A program made the position numbers and the translations under genes. The notes below the pieces were generated by a model, which had not been told where the DNA came from, made no database searches, and saw nothing but the letters and a program-made list of their open reading frames with translations. This document shows positions 50,165 through 60,806 of a stretch of 64,000 nucleotides of DNA, in pieces. The DNA comes from Ancylobacter rudongensis (GTDB lineage Bacteria; Pseudomonadota; Alphaproteobacteria; Rhizobiales; Xanthobacteraceae): assembly GCF_900100155.1 (NCBI RefSeq), contig NZ_FMTP01000005.1:124001-188000 (forward strand). Reading direction: 5' to 3'. How positions within the stretch are numbered: position 1 is the first letter of the stretch; each line of letters opens with the position of its first letter.

Positions 50165-51004
50165 ATGCCGGCGGAACCTAGCATTCGCGCGCTTAACACG
50201 GCGGAAATCGGGCTGGCGGTGGAATGGGCGGCGGCCGAGGGCTGGAACCCCGGACAGGCCGACGCGGCCTGCTTCGCCACGGTGGACCCCGGCGGCTTCC
50301 TTGTGGCGGAGCTGGATGGCGCGCCGGCGGCGGTGATCTCGGTGGTCAATTACGACGCGCGCTTTGCCTTTCTCGGCTTCTACATCGTGCGGCCGGAGCT
50401 GCGCGGGCAGGGCATCGGCCTGCGCCTCTGGCAGGCGGGGCTCGCCCATGCCGGGGAACGCACCATCGGGCTCGACGGCGTGCTGGCGCAGCAGGCCAAC
50501 TATACCAGGCAGGGCTTCGTCTTTTCCCATCGCAACATCCGCTTTGCCGGCGTGCCGGAGCCGGGGGAACCGGGCGGAACGGTCGATCTCGCGCAGGTGC
50601 CGTTCGCGGCGATCGCGGCCAGCGATGCGCGTGTGTTTCCCGCCCCGCGCGCGGCCTTTCTCAAGGCCTGGATCGCGGCGCCGGGCCATCAAGGGCGGGC
50701 GGTGCTGCACGAGGGGCGGCTGAAAGGCTGGGGCGTGGTGCGCCCCGCCCGTGAGGGCTGGAAGATCGGCCCGCTCATCGCCGAGGATTTGGAGACGGCG
50801 GACACGCTGTTTCGCGCGCTGCGCGCCGTGGCGGGGACTGAACCTGTTGTGCTCGACGTGCCCGAGCCGAATGCACCGGCGCTCGCCCTGGCCCGCCGGC
50901 ACGGGCTTGCCCCGGTGTTCGAGACGGCGCGGATGTATCGCGGCTCACTCCGCCCGGCGACGCTGGAGCCGCTCTTCGGCGTCACCAGCTTCGAGCTCGG
51001 CTGA
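50165..51004 (+). CDS. GNAT-family N-acetyltransferase
   Basis: Acetyltransferase of 279 residues with an N-terminal GNAT fold (about 1-135; acetyl-CoA loop VRPELRGQGIGLRLWQ, i.e. the R-x-x-G-x-G pattern) and a C-terminal second GNAT-like half (YRGSLRPATLEPLFGVTSFELG at the end). This is the layout of the YjdJ/DUF1248-like double GNATs. The substrate is unknown. A strong GGAGGAGGAG precedes the ATG. It is divergent from the channel gene by only 30 bases, and its 3' end overlaps the EamA gene by 60 bases. Confidence 0.85.
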   Translation: MPAEPSIRALNTAEIGLAVEWAAAEGWNPGQADAACFATVDPGGFLVAELDGAPAAVISVVNYDARFAFLGFYIVRPELRGQGIGLRLWQAGLAHAGERTIGLDGVLAQQANYTRQGFVFSHRNIRFAGVPEPGEPGGTVDLAQVPFAAIAASDARVFPAPRAAFLKAWIAAPGHQGRAVLHEGRLKGWGVVRPAREGWKIGPLIAEDLETADTLFRALRAVAGTEPVVLDVPEPNAPALALARRHGLAPVFETARMYRGSLRPATLEPLFGVTSFELG

Positions 51005-51922
51005 GGCCGGGCCTGTGCGCGGGCGGCCAGTTTTGGGCGCCCACAGCGTGGCGATGACGACGCCCGCCAGCACCAGGCCATAGCCGGCCGCATGGTAGAG
51101 ATGCGGGCGCTCGCCGAGAAACACGATCGCCAGCGCCGAGCCGAACACTGGCATCAGGTGGAAGAACGGCGCGGCGCGGTTCGGCCCGACCAGCTGGATG
51201 CCGCGATTGAAGAACAGATAGGCCAGCACCGAGGGAAACAGCGCGACATAGAGGATCGCGGTGAGCGCCTTCGCGTCGAACACCAGGGGCGGGCTGACGG
51301 CCCGCTCGACGACGAAAAGCGGGGTCAGCATCAGCATGCCGAGGCCGAGGCTGAAGCCGAGGAAGCCGAGCGCGGAGAAGGCCGGTCGGCGCGCCAGCAG
51401 CGAGGAATAGGCGCCGTAGAGCGCCATGGCGGCGATCATCCAGAGGTCGCCCTCATTGAAGGCGATGTTCACCAGCACGGCGGGATCGCCCCGGCAGATG
51501 ATGGTGAGCACGCCCATCAGCGACAGGAAGATGCCGGCCGCCTGGCCCATGGAGAGCCGCTCGCCATTGAGGATGAGCGACCAGAAGGCGATGAGCAGCG
51601 GCCCTGTCGACTGGATCAGCAGCGCGTTGAGCGCCGGGGTGAACTCCAGCGCATGGTACTGCATGGTGTTGAACAGGGTGATGCCGGTGAGCGCGAGCAG
51701 GCCCACCAGCTTCCAGTGGCGGCGCAGCAGCGGCCAGTCCGCCCGCATCGACCGCCAGGCGAAGGGCAGGAGAATCAGCACCGCCAGCGCCCAGCGCATC
51801 CAGGCCAGGCTCGCTGGCGGTACATGCCCGGCGACATGGCGGCCCATCACGATATTGCCCGCCCAGAACAGCGAGACGAGGGTGAGCAGCAGATAGGGCG
51901 CGTCGAACAGGCGGCGGAACAT
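50945..51922 (-). CDS. EamA/DMT-superfamily transporter
   Basis: Inner-membrane permease of 325 residues with about ten hydrophobic helices in two EamA repeats. The first (about 10-145) is marked by LLTLVSLFWAGNIVMGRHVAG and ALEFTPALNALLIQSTGPLL. The second (about 160-300) is marked by LYVALFPSVLAYLFFNRGIQ and PVFGSALAIVFLGERPHLYH. Members export amino acids, nucleosides or other metabolites; the substrate is unknown here. It is convergent with, and overlaps, the GNAT gene. Confidence 0.88.
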   Translation of the reverse strand: MFRRLFDAPYLLLTLVSLFWAGNIVMGRHVAGHVPPASLAWMRWALAVLILLPFAWRSMRADWPLLRRHWKLVGLLALTGITLFNTMQYHALEFTPALNALLIQSTGPLLIAFWSLILNGERLSMGQAAGIFLSLMGVLTIICRGDPAVLVNIAFNEGDLWMIAAMALYGAYSSLLARRPAFSALGFLGFSLGLGMLMLTPLFVVERAVSPPLVFDAKALTAILYVALFPSVLAYLFFNRGIQLVGPNRAAPFFHLMPVFGSALAIVFLGERPHLYHAAGYGLVLAGVVIATLWAPKTGRPRTGPASAELEAGDAEERLQRRRAE

Positions 51923-52068
51923 GAGCGGGGCCGGGTAGGGGACGGGTGGCCCACCCAGCCTCTAAAGCATTTCAGCCGCGCTGGCGCCGCCGGGTGGGCG
52001 GCGCGTCCATGAAATCTTCTGATCCATCGCCGCCCGCCGTCGATGGCTGGCGCACGGCAGCGCGGCGC

Positions 52069-52983
52069 TCAGCCGGCGGCGCGGATGAGCAGCCTTGTGC
52101 CCCAGGGATCGGCGACGGCGAAGCCGTGGGCGAGCGGCGCGACCGCCTCGCCGGCCGCCTGGAGGCGCGCGCGCACCGCCTCGACGGCGGCGGCGTCGGG
52201 TAGGACGACCTCATACTCGATGAGGCCGACGCTGTTGGCCGGCGCCGCGCCGCCTTCCCGGCTGTGCCAGATGTTCAGCCCCAGATGGTGGTGATAACCG
52301 CCGGCGCTGACGAACAGCGCGCCGGGATAGCGGTCCGTCGTCACCGCGAAGCCGAGTTCATCGACATAGAAGCGCCGCGCGCCGGCGAGATCGCCGACCT
52401 GCAGATGCACATGGCCGACGCTTGTGCCCTCCGGCATCGGCGCGTCGAGCGGCACGCCCTCGGGCGCGTCGGCGAGCAGGCGGCGCAGATCGAGCGGCTG
52501 GGTCGCCATCTCGACGGTCTGCCGGTCCCAGCGCCAGTCGCTTTCCGGGCGGTCGCGGTAGATCTCGATGCCGTTGCCGTCGGGGTCGTCGAGATAGAGC
52601 GCCTCGCTCACCAGATGGTCGGAGGCGCCGAGCCGCACGCCCTGCGCGACCAGCCGGCGCAGCACCAGCGCGAGGGCGGGACGGTCGGGAACCAGCAGGG
52701 CGACATGGAACAGGCCGGTGGTGCCGCGCGGGCGGGCGCCGGCATCGGGCGCGCCGACCAGTTCGATAAGCGTTTGCCCGCCGACGCCGAGGCGCAGGCT
52801 GCCATCGTCGTTCCGGCCGAGCAGGGAAAGGCCGACCGTGCCGGTGTAGAAGGCCGCCGAGCGCGCCGCGTCACGTACGCGCAGGCGCACCGCGCCGATG
52901 CGCAGGCCGGCCGGCAGGGTGGGCGCGGTGTGGGCGGGCGTCGTGTGGGCGGACGTGGGCTGGGCGATGGCGGTGCTGGTCAT
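52069..52983 (-). CDS. Two-domain VOC protein, CatE-like extradiol dioxygenase family
   Basis: 304 residues made of two vicinal-oxygen-chelate modules. Module 1 (about 25-160) has IGAVRLRVRDAARSAAFYTG, GLFHVALLVPDRPAL and LYLDDPDGNGIEIYRDRPE. Module 2 (about 180-300) has VGHVHLQVGDLAGARRFYVD and YHHHLGLNIWHSR. His/Glu metal ligands are present in both. Annotations of this group read catechol-2,3-dioxygenase (CatE), but no aromatic-degradation gene is nearby, so the real substrate is uncertain. Confidence 0.8.
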   Translation of the reverse strand: MTSTAIAQPTSAHTTPAHTAPTLPAGLRIGAVRLRVRDAARSAAFYTGTVGLSLLGRNDDGSLRLGVGGQTLIELVGAPDAGARPRGTTGLFHVALLVPDRPALALVLRRLVAQGVRLGASDHLVSEALYLDDPDGNGIEIYRDRPESDWRWDRQTVEMATQPLDLRRLLADAPEGVPLDAPMPEGTSVGHVHLQVGDLAGARRFYVDELGFAVTTDRYPGALFVSAGGYHHHLGLNIWHSREGGAAPANSVGLIEYEVVLPDAAAVEAVRARLQAAGEAVAPLAHGFAVADPWGTRLLIRAAG

Positions 52984-53174
52984 GACGGTTCCTCACGGCG
53001 ACGGCGGTCGATGCCCTTAAGGTCGTGCAGCACCCGCGCGCCCGCAATCGGCAGATGATTGCAGGCTCGCAATACCGCCCTGCCATTGTCGCCCGGCGGG
53101 CCGCGACTTGTGCACCGCGTCACCGACGGTGCCGGCGTTCTTGCCTCTCCCGGTGTCATCCCTTAAGACGATGC

Positions 53175-53205
53175 AGCCCCGGTCGGACGTTTCGCCGGGG
53201 CTTTG
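53175..53205 (+). promoter_or_regulatory. Terminator-like hairpin in the purA leader
   Basis: AGCCCCGG (53175-53182) and CCGGGGCT (53195-53202) form an 8-bp stem followed by TTG, 59 bases before the purA start. The gene to the left is divergent, so this hairpin belongs to no upstream + strand gene seen here. It could be an attenuator or a relic terminator. Confidence 0.5.
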
Positions 53206-53263
53206 TCTGTGCGCGGGCACGGCACACCGCCGCACCCCGCCTCGCAATGCAGGAGCGTGGCTC

Positions 53264-54556
<1,293 letters not shown>

Positions 54557-54584
54557 CGTTCCACCCCGGACCCGATCGCTCCCC

Positions 54585-56072
54585 ATGGCCGATTACTACC
54601 CGCTCATCGCCCGCGCCATTGGCGGCCTTCCCGAAAAGACCGGGGAGGCGCGCAAGGCTGTCTATGAGCGGGCCCGGCGGGCGCTTCTCGCCCAGCTGAC
54701 CGCCGTCGACCCGCCGCTCTCCGAGCCCGATGTCGCCCGCGAGCAGCAGGCGCTGGAGACGGCGATCAGCCGGGTGGAAGCCGAATATGGCACGGCGGCG
54801 ACGCCGCCGGCCGGTTTGCCGCCGGCCCGGCCCCCGAGCCCGCCGCCTGCCGCGCCGCCACCGGCCGCGCCCGCGCCGGTGCCCCCCGCGCCGGTTCCCC
54901 CGGCGCCGGTGCCGCCGGTGCCCGCGCCGCACGTCGCCCGGGCGCCGCTGACGGCATCGCCTCCGCCTCCGCCGCCGGCCGTTCCCCCGTCCACGCGGGC
55001 CCCGGAGCGGTCGCCGGAGCGCGGCGCCGAGCCGATGGCGGGTTTCCATCCGACCGAAGCCGAAGCGGTTGCCGCCGGGCTGGAGCCGCCCCGCAGCGCG
55101 GGCGGTTCGTCCGACTGGCGCAGCGAGGCCGCCCGGCTGGTGCGTGAGCGTGAGGCCGAGGAAGCCGCCTATCAGGGCGAGGAACCGCCGGCCGAGGCGC
55201 CGCCCGTGGCGCCGGCACCGCCCGCGCAGGGCGGACGCGGCCGGCTTGTGGCCATTCTTGTCTTCGTGCTGCTGCTGATCGCCGGTGGCGTCGTCGGCTA
55301 TACCGAGCGCGAGACCATCGTCGGGCTGATCAACGGCGCCGGCAGCTCCTCTTCGCCCTCGGCCGAGGCCCCGGCGGCCCCGGCATCCACCGACGCGCCG
55401 AAATCGACCGACCGGATCGTCCAGGCCGACGACGCCGCCGCCCCGGCCACGTCGGGCGCGTCGCCGGCTGCCAGCGGCGCCGCCGGCACGGCCATCGGCG
55501 CCGACCAGCGCGCCGTGCTGTTCGAGGAAAGCCCGGGCGGCGGCGAGCAGGGCCTGCAGCAATATGTCGGCACGGTCGAGTGGAGCACGGAGAGCGCCAG
55601 CGCCAGCGACGGCCAGCCAGCCGATATCGGGGTGCGGGCGGAGATCTCGATTCCGGCCCGCAACATCAGCGCCACCCTGACCTTCCGCCGCAACCAGGAC
55701 CCCTCGATTCCGGCCTCGCATATCCTTGAAGTGCAGTTCAAGCTGCCGCCCGGCTTCGATCTCGGCAATATTTCCAGCGTGCCGGGCATGCGGGCCAAGG
55801 CCTCCGAAGGTGCGCAGGGGGCGCCGCTGGTCGGCCTCGCCGTGCGGGTGGCGCCGAACTACTTCCTGGTCGGCCTGTCCTCGCTGCCGACGGATGTGCA
55901 GCGCAATCTCGGCTTCATCATCACCCGCAACTGGCTCGACCTGCCGCTGGTGTTCGAGAATGGCCGTCGCGCCATTCTGGTGCTGGAAAAGGGCGGGGCT
56001 GGCGACGAGGCCTTCCGCGAGGCGTTCACGGCCTGGGGCCTGCCGGTCGGCCCGGCGCAGAAGGCCAACTGA
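54585..56072 (+). CDS. Hypothetical membrane-anchored proline-rich protein
   Basis: 495 residues, function unknown; similar proteins beginning MADYYPLIARA occur in Hyphomicrobiales. A conserved helical N-terminal module (about 1-70, GEARKAVYERARRALLAQL) is followed by a long Pro/Ala linker (about 75-150, PVPPAP units). After an acidic segment comes one transmembrane helix (VAILVFVLLLIAGGVVGY, about 225-242). The conserved periplasmic beta-rich C-terminal domain (about 325-490) has EISIPARNISATLTFRRNQD and LEVQFKLPPGFDLGNIS. It lies 28 bases after purA and ends before a strong terminator. Confidence 0.75.
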   Translation: MADYYPLIARAIGGLPEKTGEARKAVYERARRALLAQLTAVDPPLSEPDVAREQQALETAISRVEAEYGTAATPPAGLPPARPPSPPPAAPPPAAPAPVPPAPVPPAPVPPVPAPHVARAPLTASPPPPPPAVPPSTRAPERSPERGAEPMAGFHPTEAEAVAAGLEPPRSAGGSSDWRSEAARLVREREAEEAAYQGEEPPAEAPPVAPAPPAQGGRGRLVAILVFVLLLIAGGVVGYTERETIVGLINGAGSSSSPSAEAPAAPASTDAPKSTDRIVQADDAAAPATSGASPAASGAAGTAIGADQRAVLFEESPGGGEQGLQQYVGTVEWSTESASASDGQPADIGVRAEISIPARNISATLTFRRNQDPSIPASHILEVQFKLPPGFDLGNISSVPGMRAKASEGAQGAPLVGLAVRVAPNYFLVGLSSLPTDVQRNLGFIITRNWLDLPLVFENGRRAILVLEKGGAGDEAFREAFTAWGLPVGPAQKAN

Positions 56073-56105
56073 CGGTTCACGCCGTCTCTTCTGGACGATG
56101 TATCA

Positions 56106-56132
56106 GGGGGAGCGCCACGCTCCCCCTTTTTT
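56106..56132 (+). terminator. Rho-independent terminator after the proline-rich protein gene
   Basis: GGGGGAGCG (56106-56114), a 3-base loop, then CGCTCCCCC (56118-56126) and TTTTTT: a perfect 9-bp stem with a strong T run, 33 bases after the stop codon. It ends the probable purA-54585 transcript. Confidence 0.92.
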
Positions 56133-56206
56133 GTTGCGCCCGGCGATGGGGCGGTGTCGTCCGCGCGCCGTTCCGCAGGGGTAATGTCATGCGCCCGGTG
56201 CAAGGG

Positions 56207-56230
56207 TGGTATTTGGCATTAGGTATACCA
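56207..56230. promoter_or_regulatory. Palindrome upstream of the 42-residue gene
   Basis: TGGTAT (56207-56212) and ATACCA (56225-56230) are inverted arms around a spacer. The right side also contains the perfect palindrome GGTATACC (56222-56229). It resembles GntR-type operators and shares TGGTATTT with the site at 60486. Confidence 0.35.
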
Positions 56231-56285
56231 CGAACCTCGGCCGCTCCGTATGTTGCGTCGCAGCAAACTCGAACGGAGTCGGCGC

Positions 56286-56414
56286 ATGTTGCAGTCGGTC
56301 TATCCCCTCCTGCCGCTTCTCATATTGGGCCACGCCCTGATCACCATCCTGGCCGTGGAACTGCTCGGCGAGGAAGAGACGGCGGCACTGGCGCCGGAAT
56401 GCTACCCGGCCTGA
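56286..56414 (+). CDS. Probable 42-residue single-pass membrane protein
   Basis: Short frame with GGAG 7 bases before its ATG. The product begins MLQSVYPLLPLLILGHAL, continues ITILAVELLGEEETAALA and ends near ECYPA. One hydrophobic helix (about residues 6-26) is followed by an acidic tail. It sits alone between two strong terminators with a palindrome upstream, so it appears to be its own transcription unit. No family recognised; chance occurrence remains possible. Confidence 0.5.
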   Translation: MLQSVYPLLPLLILGHALITILAVELLGEEETAALAPECYPA

Positions 56415-56420
56415 AAAAGA

Positions 56421-56452
56421 AAAACCCCGCGGCATCGCTGCCACGGGGTTTT
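56421..56452. terminator. Bidirectional terminator between the small gene and sucD
   Basis: AAAACCCCG (56421-56429) pairs with CGGGGTTTT (56444-56452), with an inner GGCA-tcgc-TGCC hairpin. It is A-rich on one side and T-rich on the other, so it can terminate the 42-residue gene on + and sucD on -. Confidence 0.88.
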
Positions 56453-56475
56453 GTGTTGCTGGCCTGCCCGAGGGA

Positions 56476-57371
56476 TCAGGCGGCGGCGCGGCCCTTCAGG
56501 ACCTCGACCAGCGTCTTGCCGAGGCGCGCGGGCGAGGGGGAGACCACGATCCCGGCCTCTTCCATCGCCGCGATCTTGTCCTCGGCGCCGCCCTTGCCGC
56601 CAGAAATGATGGCGCCGGCATGGCCCATGCGGCGGCCGGGAGGCGCCGTGCGGCCGGCGATGAAGCCGACCATCGGCTTCTTGCGGCCGCGCTTGGCTTC
56701 GTCCTTGATGAACTGCGCCGCTTCTTCCTCGGCCGAGCCGCCGATCTCGCCGATCATGACGATCGACTCGGTGGCGTCATCGGCCAGGAACATCTCCAGC
56801 ATGTCGATGAACTCGGTGCCCTTGACCGGATCGCCGCCAATGCCGACAGCGGTGGTCTGGCCCAGGCCCTCCTGCGAGGTCTGGAACACCGCCTCATAGG
56901 TCAGCGTGCCGGAGCGCGAGACGACGCCGACCGAGCCCTTCTTGAAGATGTTGGCCGGCATGATGCCGATCTTGCACTCGCCGGCGGTGACGATGCCGGG
57001 GCAGTTGGGGCCGACGAGGCGGGACTTGGAACCGTCCAGCGCCCGGCGCACCTTCACCATGTCGAGCACCGGAATGCCTTCGGTGATGCAGACGATGAGC
57101 GGGATTTCCGCCGCGATCGCCTCGCAGATGGCATCGGCCGCGCCCGGGGGCGGGACATAGATGACCGAGGCGTCGGCGCCGGTCTTGTCGCGCGCCTCGG
57201 CGACGGTGTCGAACACCGGCAGGCCGAGATGGACCGAGCCGCCCTTGCCCGGCGAGGTGCCGCCGACCACCTGCGAGCCATAGGCCAGGGCCTGCTCGGA
57301 GTGGAAGGTGCCGTTCTTGCCGGTGAAGCCCTGGGTGATGATCTTGGTGTTCTTGTTGATGAGAATGGACA

Positions 57372-57372
<1 letters not shown>
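56476..57372 (-). CDS. sucD: Succinyl-CoA synthetase alpha subunit SucD
   Basis: ATP/ADP-forming succinate-CoA ligase alpha subunit of the TCA cycle, 298 residues. It begins [20 protein letters not shown], with the CoA-binding [33 protein letters not shown], and the phosphorylated His in [11 protein letters not shown]. The ATG overlaps the sucC stop by one base (TGATG). It ends before a bidirectional terminator. Confidence 0.96.
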
Positions 57373-58571
<1,199 letters not shown>

Positions 58572-58672
58572 AAATTCCGCTCCTCCACAACCGGACGGTC
58601 GGGAGAGCTGCCGAGGGCTCTCCCGTCGATTGGCGTATCCGCTTTCCCTATAGGCGCTAGCGCGCCAAGACG

Positions 58673-59446
58673 CTACTGCACGAAAGTGTTGCTGAGCGTC
58701 CCGATGCCCTCGATCACGATATCCACCGTGTTGCTCGGGGCCTTCATTACTCCGACGCCGACCGACGTGCCGCAGCAGATGATGTCGCCGGGGTTCAGCG
58801 TCATGTCGTGCGAGATCCGGCTCACCAGCTGATGAGCGGAAAACACCATGTCGCTGATCGGGTAGCGCTGGCGCTCGTCGCCATTGAGCACGGTGCAGAC
58901 GACCAGCGTCGCCGGGTCGACATCGGTCGCCACCACGGGCCCGAACGGGCCGAAGCCGTCGAAGCTCTTGGCCCGCACCCATTGGGCGAAGGTGGCGTCC
59001 TTGTTGATGATGTCGGCGGCGGTGATGTCGTTGACGCAGGTGTAGCCGAAGATGTACCCGCCCGCCTCGTCCTCGGAGACGGCGGTCGCCTTCTTGCCGA
59101 TGACGATGCCCAGCTCGCCCTCATAGACGACCTTGCCGTCATAGGAGGCCGGCCGGTGCACGGTGGCGCCGGGATTGGTGAGGCAGGAGCCGGCTTTCAG
59201 CAGATAGAGCGGATCGGCCGGAACGGGCGAATTGAGCTTCGCCGCCAGGGCATGGAAGTTGTTCCACAGCGCGATGATCTTGGTCGGCTCCGTCGGGGCG
59301 AGGAGATCGACCTCGGAGAGCGCGATGCGCTCTCCGGTCGGCGTGGCGCCATTGAACATGTCGCCGCTATGGACGGTGATGGTGTTGCCCTCAAGCGTGC
59401 CGAAGCCGGCAGCGCCCGAGCGCTGGTAACGAACCCAGTGTGCCAT
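58673..59446 (-). CDS. Fumarylacetoacetate-hydrolase-family protein
   Basis: 257 residues of the FAH fold. The metal site is visible as [13 protein letters not shown] (Glu-x-Glu-type), [13 protein letters not shown], and [13 protein letters not shown]. The C-terminal [16 protein letters not shown] is typical. Members hydrolyse or decarboxylate acylpyruvates and 2-oxo acids. It lies 12 bases downstream of a PanE-like reductase on the same strand, so the two are probably co-transcribed and may act on one 2-oxo-acid substrate. Confidence 0.87.
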   Translation of the reverse strand: MAHWVRYQRSGAAGFGTLEGNTITVHSGDMFNGATPTGERIALSEVDLLAPTEPTKIIALWNNFHALAAKLNSPVPADPLYLLKAGSCLTNPGATVHRPASYDGKVVYEGELGIVIGKKATAVSEDEAGGYIFGYTCVNDITAADIINKDATFAQWVRAKSFDGFGPFGPVVATDVDPATLVVCTVLNGDERQRYPISDMVFSAHQLVSRISHDMTLNPGDIICCGTSVGVGVMKAPSNTVDIVIEGIGTLSNTFVQ

Positions 59447-59458
59447 GTGTCGCCGAAC

Positions 59459-60436
59459 TCAGTTGTAGCAGCCGGCGATCTGCGCGCGCTGGCGAACCAG
59501 GGCGAGCACGACGTCGAGGGTCGGGGTCGGGATACCGGCGAGACGGCCCATTTCCTGAACCACCGTGACCAGCGCGTCGATCTCCATGGCGCGGGAGCGT
59601 TCGAGATCCTGCAGCATCGAGGTCTTGTGCGCGCCGACCGCGCCGGCACCGTCGATGCGGCGCTCCACGCCGACGCGGAAGTTCACGCCGGACTGGACGG
59701 CGATTTCCTGCGCCTCAAGCATCATCGCCTTGGCCACGGCGCGAGTGCCGGGATCGGAGGCGATCACGTCGAGCGTGGCGTGGGTGAGGGCGCTGATCGG
59801 GTTGAAGCAGAGATTGCCCCACAGCTTCAGCCACAGCTCGTCGCGGATGTTGGGCAGGACGGGCGCGCGCATGCCGCCGGCCGCGAAGGCCTCCGACAGC
59901 TTGGTGGCGCGCTCGGTGATCTCGCCGGAGGGCTCGCCCAGCGGGAACTTGTCGCCATAGACGTGCTTGATGACGCCCGGCTCGACCACCTCGGTGGCGG
60001 GATAGACGATGCAGCCAATGGCGCGTTCGGGGCGCAGGCCGGCCCACTGCTTGCCGCCGGGATCGACGCTCTCCAGCGTCTTGTTCTCCAGATGGTCGCC
60101 ATGCTTGTAGTAGTACCAGTAGGGCACGCCGTTGACGGCGGTGACCACGGCGGTGTCGTTGCCCAGCAGCGGCTGCATGGCATCGACCACGCCCGGCACC
60201 GAATGGGCCTTCAGGGCGACGATGACGTAATCCTGCGGGCCAAGCTCGGCCGGGTTGTCGGAGCAGGGAATGTGCTCGACACGCTCTTCGCCGTCGATGA
60301 GCAGCTTGAGGCCGTTCTTCTTCATGGCTTCGAGATGGGCGCCACGGGCAACGAGGCTGACATCGACGCCCGCCCGCTTGAGCTGAACACCGACATAACC
60401 GCCGATCGCGCCGGCACCATAGATGCAGACCTTCAT
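59459..60436 (-). CDS. 2-dehydropantoate 2-reductase family (PanE/ApbA-like)
   Basis: NADP-dependent ketoacid reductase family member, 325 residues. The N-terminal nucleotide fold is CIYGAGAIGGYVGVQLKRAG. Catalytic features include ALKAHSVPGV (conserved Lys), NGVPYWYYY, KLWGNLCFNPISALTHATL and the C-terminal TSMLQDLERSRAMEIDALV. GGAGGGAG precedes the ATG. The genomic setting (FAH protein, glyoxylate genes) suggests a 2-keto-acid other than ketopantoate, so panE is not assigned. Confidence 0.85.
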   Translation of the reverse strand: MKVCIYGAGAIGGYVGVQLKRAGVDVSLVARGAHLEAMKKNGLKLLIDGEERVEHIPCSDNPAELGPQDYVIVALKAHSVPGVVDAMQPLLGNDTAVVTAVNGVPYWYYYKHGDHLENKTLESVDPGGKQWAGLRPERAIGCIVYPATEVVEPGVIKHVYGDKFPLGEPSGEITERATKLSEAFAAGGMRAPVLPNIRDELWLKLWGNLCFNPISALTHATLDVIASDPGTRAVAKAMMLEAQEIAVQSGVNFRVGVERRIDGAGAVGAHKTSMLQDLERSRAMEIDALVTVVQEMGRLAGIPTPTLDVVLALVRQRAQIAGCYN

Positions 60437-60485
60437 GGGACTCCCTCCTATATCCAGGCTACCCCCGCGGTGCCCGGATTTTGTT

Positions 60486-60502
60486 TGGTATTTTGTATGC
60501 CA
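60486..60502. promoter_or_regulatory. Candidate GntR-type operator upstream of the PanE-like gene
   Basis: TGGTAT-tttgt-ATGCCA is a 17-base near-palindrome (one arm mismatch), 50 bases upstream of the PanE-like ATG. The surroundings are AT-rich for this genome and probably hold the promoter. The remainder of the 370-base spacer (60437-60806) holds no gene I can support. Confidence 0.4.
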
Positions 60503-60751
60503 TGATTAGGTGCGATGAGCCCCTAGTCAAGAGCGAAGGCACGGGCGTGATAAAACGTCGCGCATGTTTAGCCGCTTCGCATTTCCTGGCGGGGCGTGTT
60601 TGCGACGTGTCCCTTAAGTTACTTCGGCCGGCACCGCCTTGTCCACGGTGTATAGGCCAGAACAATTGTCTGAATGAATACGCAAAAGACGGCGCGGGGT
60701 GCCGCGTTCCACTGGCCGGACAGCAATGCTTACTTTTCTCGCCAGAAACAG

Positions 60752-60800
60752 TTCGGGGGCGCAAAGCGCCCCCGAAGGTCGTACTGAATTATGAATTCAG
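60752..60800. terminator. Strong hairpin and AT palindrome downstream of glxR
   Basis: TTCGGGGGCGC-aaa-GCGCCCCCGAA (60752-60776) has perfect 11-bp arms. Next to it CTGAATT-atg-AATTCAG (60784-60800) has perfect 7-bp arms. Both lie just past the glxR stop on the - strand. No T run follows the GC hairpin directly, so termination is plausible but not certain; the AT palindrome could be a separate binding site. Confidence 0.5.
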
Positions 60801-60806
60801 ATAGTG

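Noticed and set aside
60481-60804. 107-codon frame in the PanE-glxR spacer
   Set aside because: TTG start with no Shine-Dalgarno, overlaps an operator-like palindrome and a strong hairpin, and shows no signal or domain.
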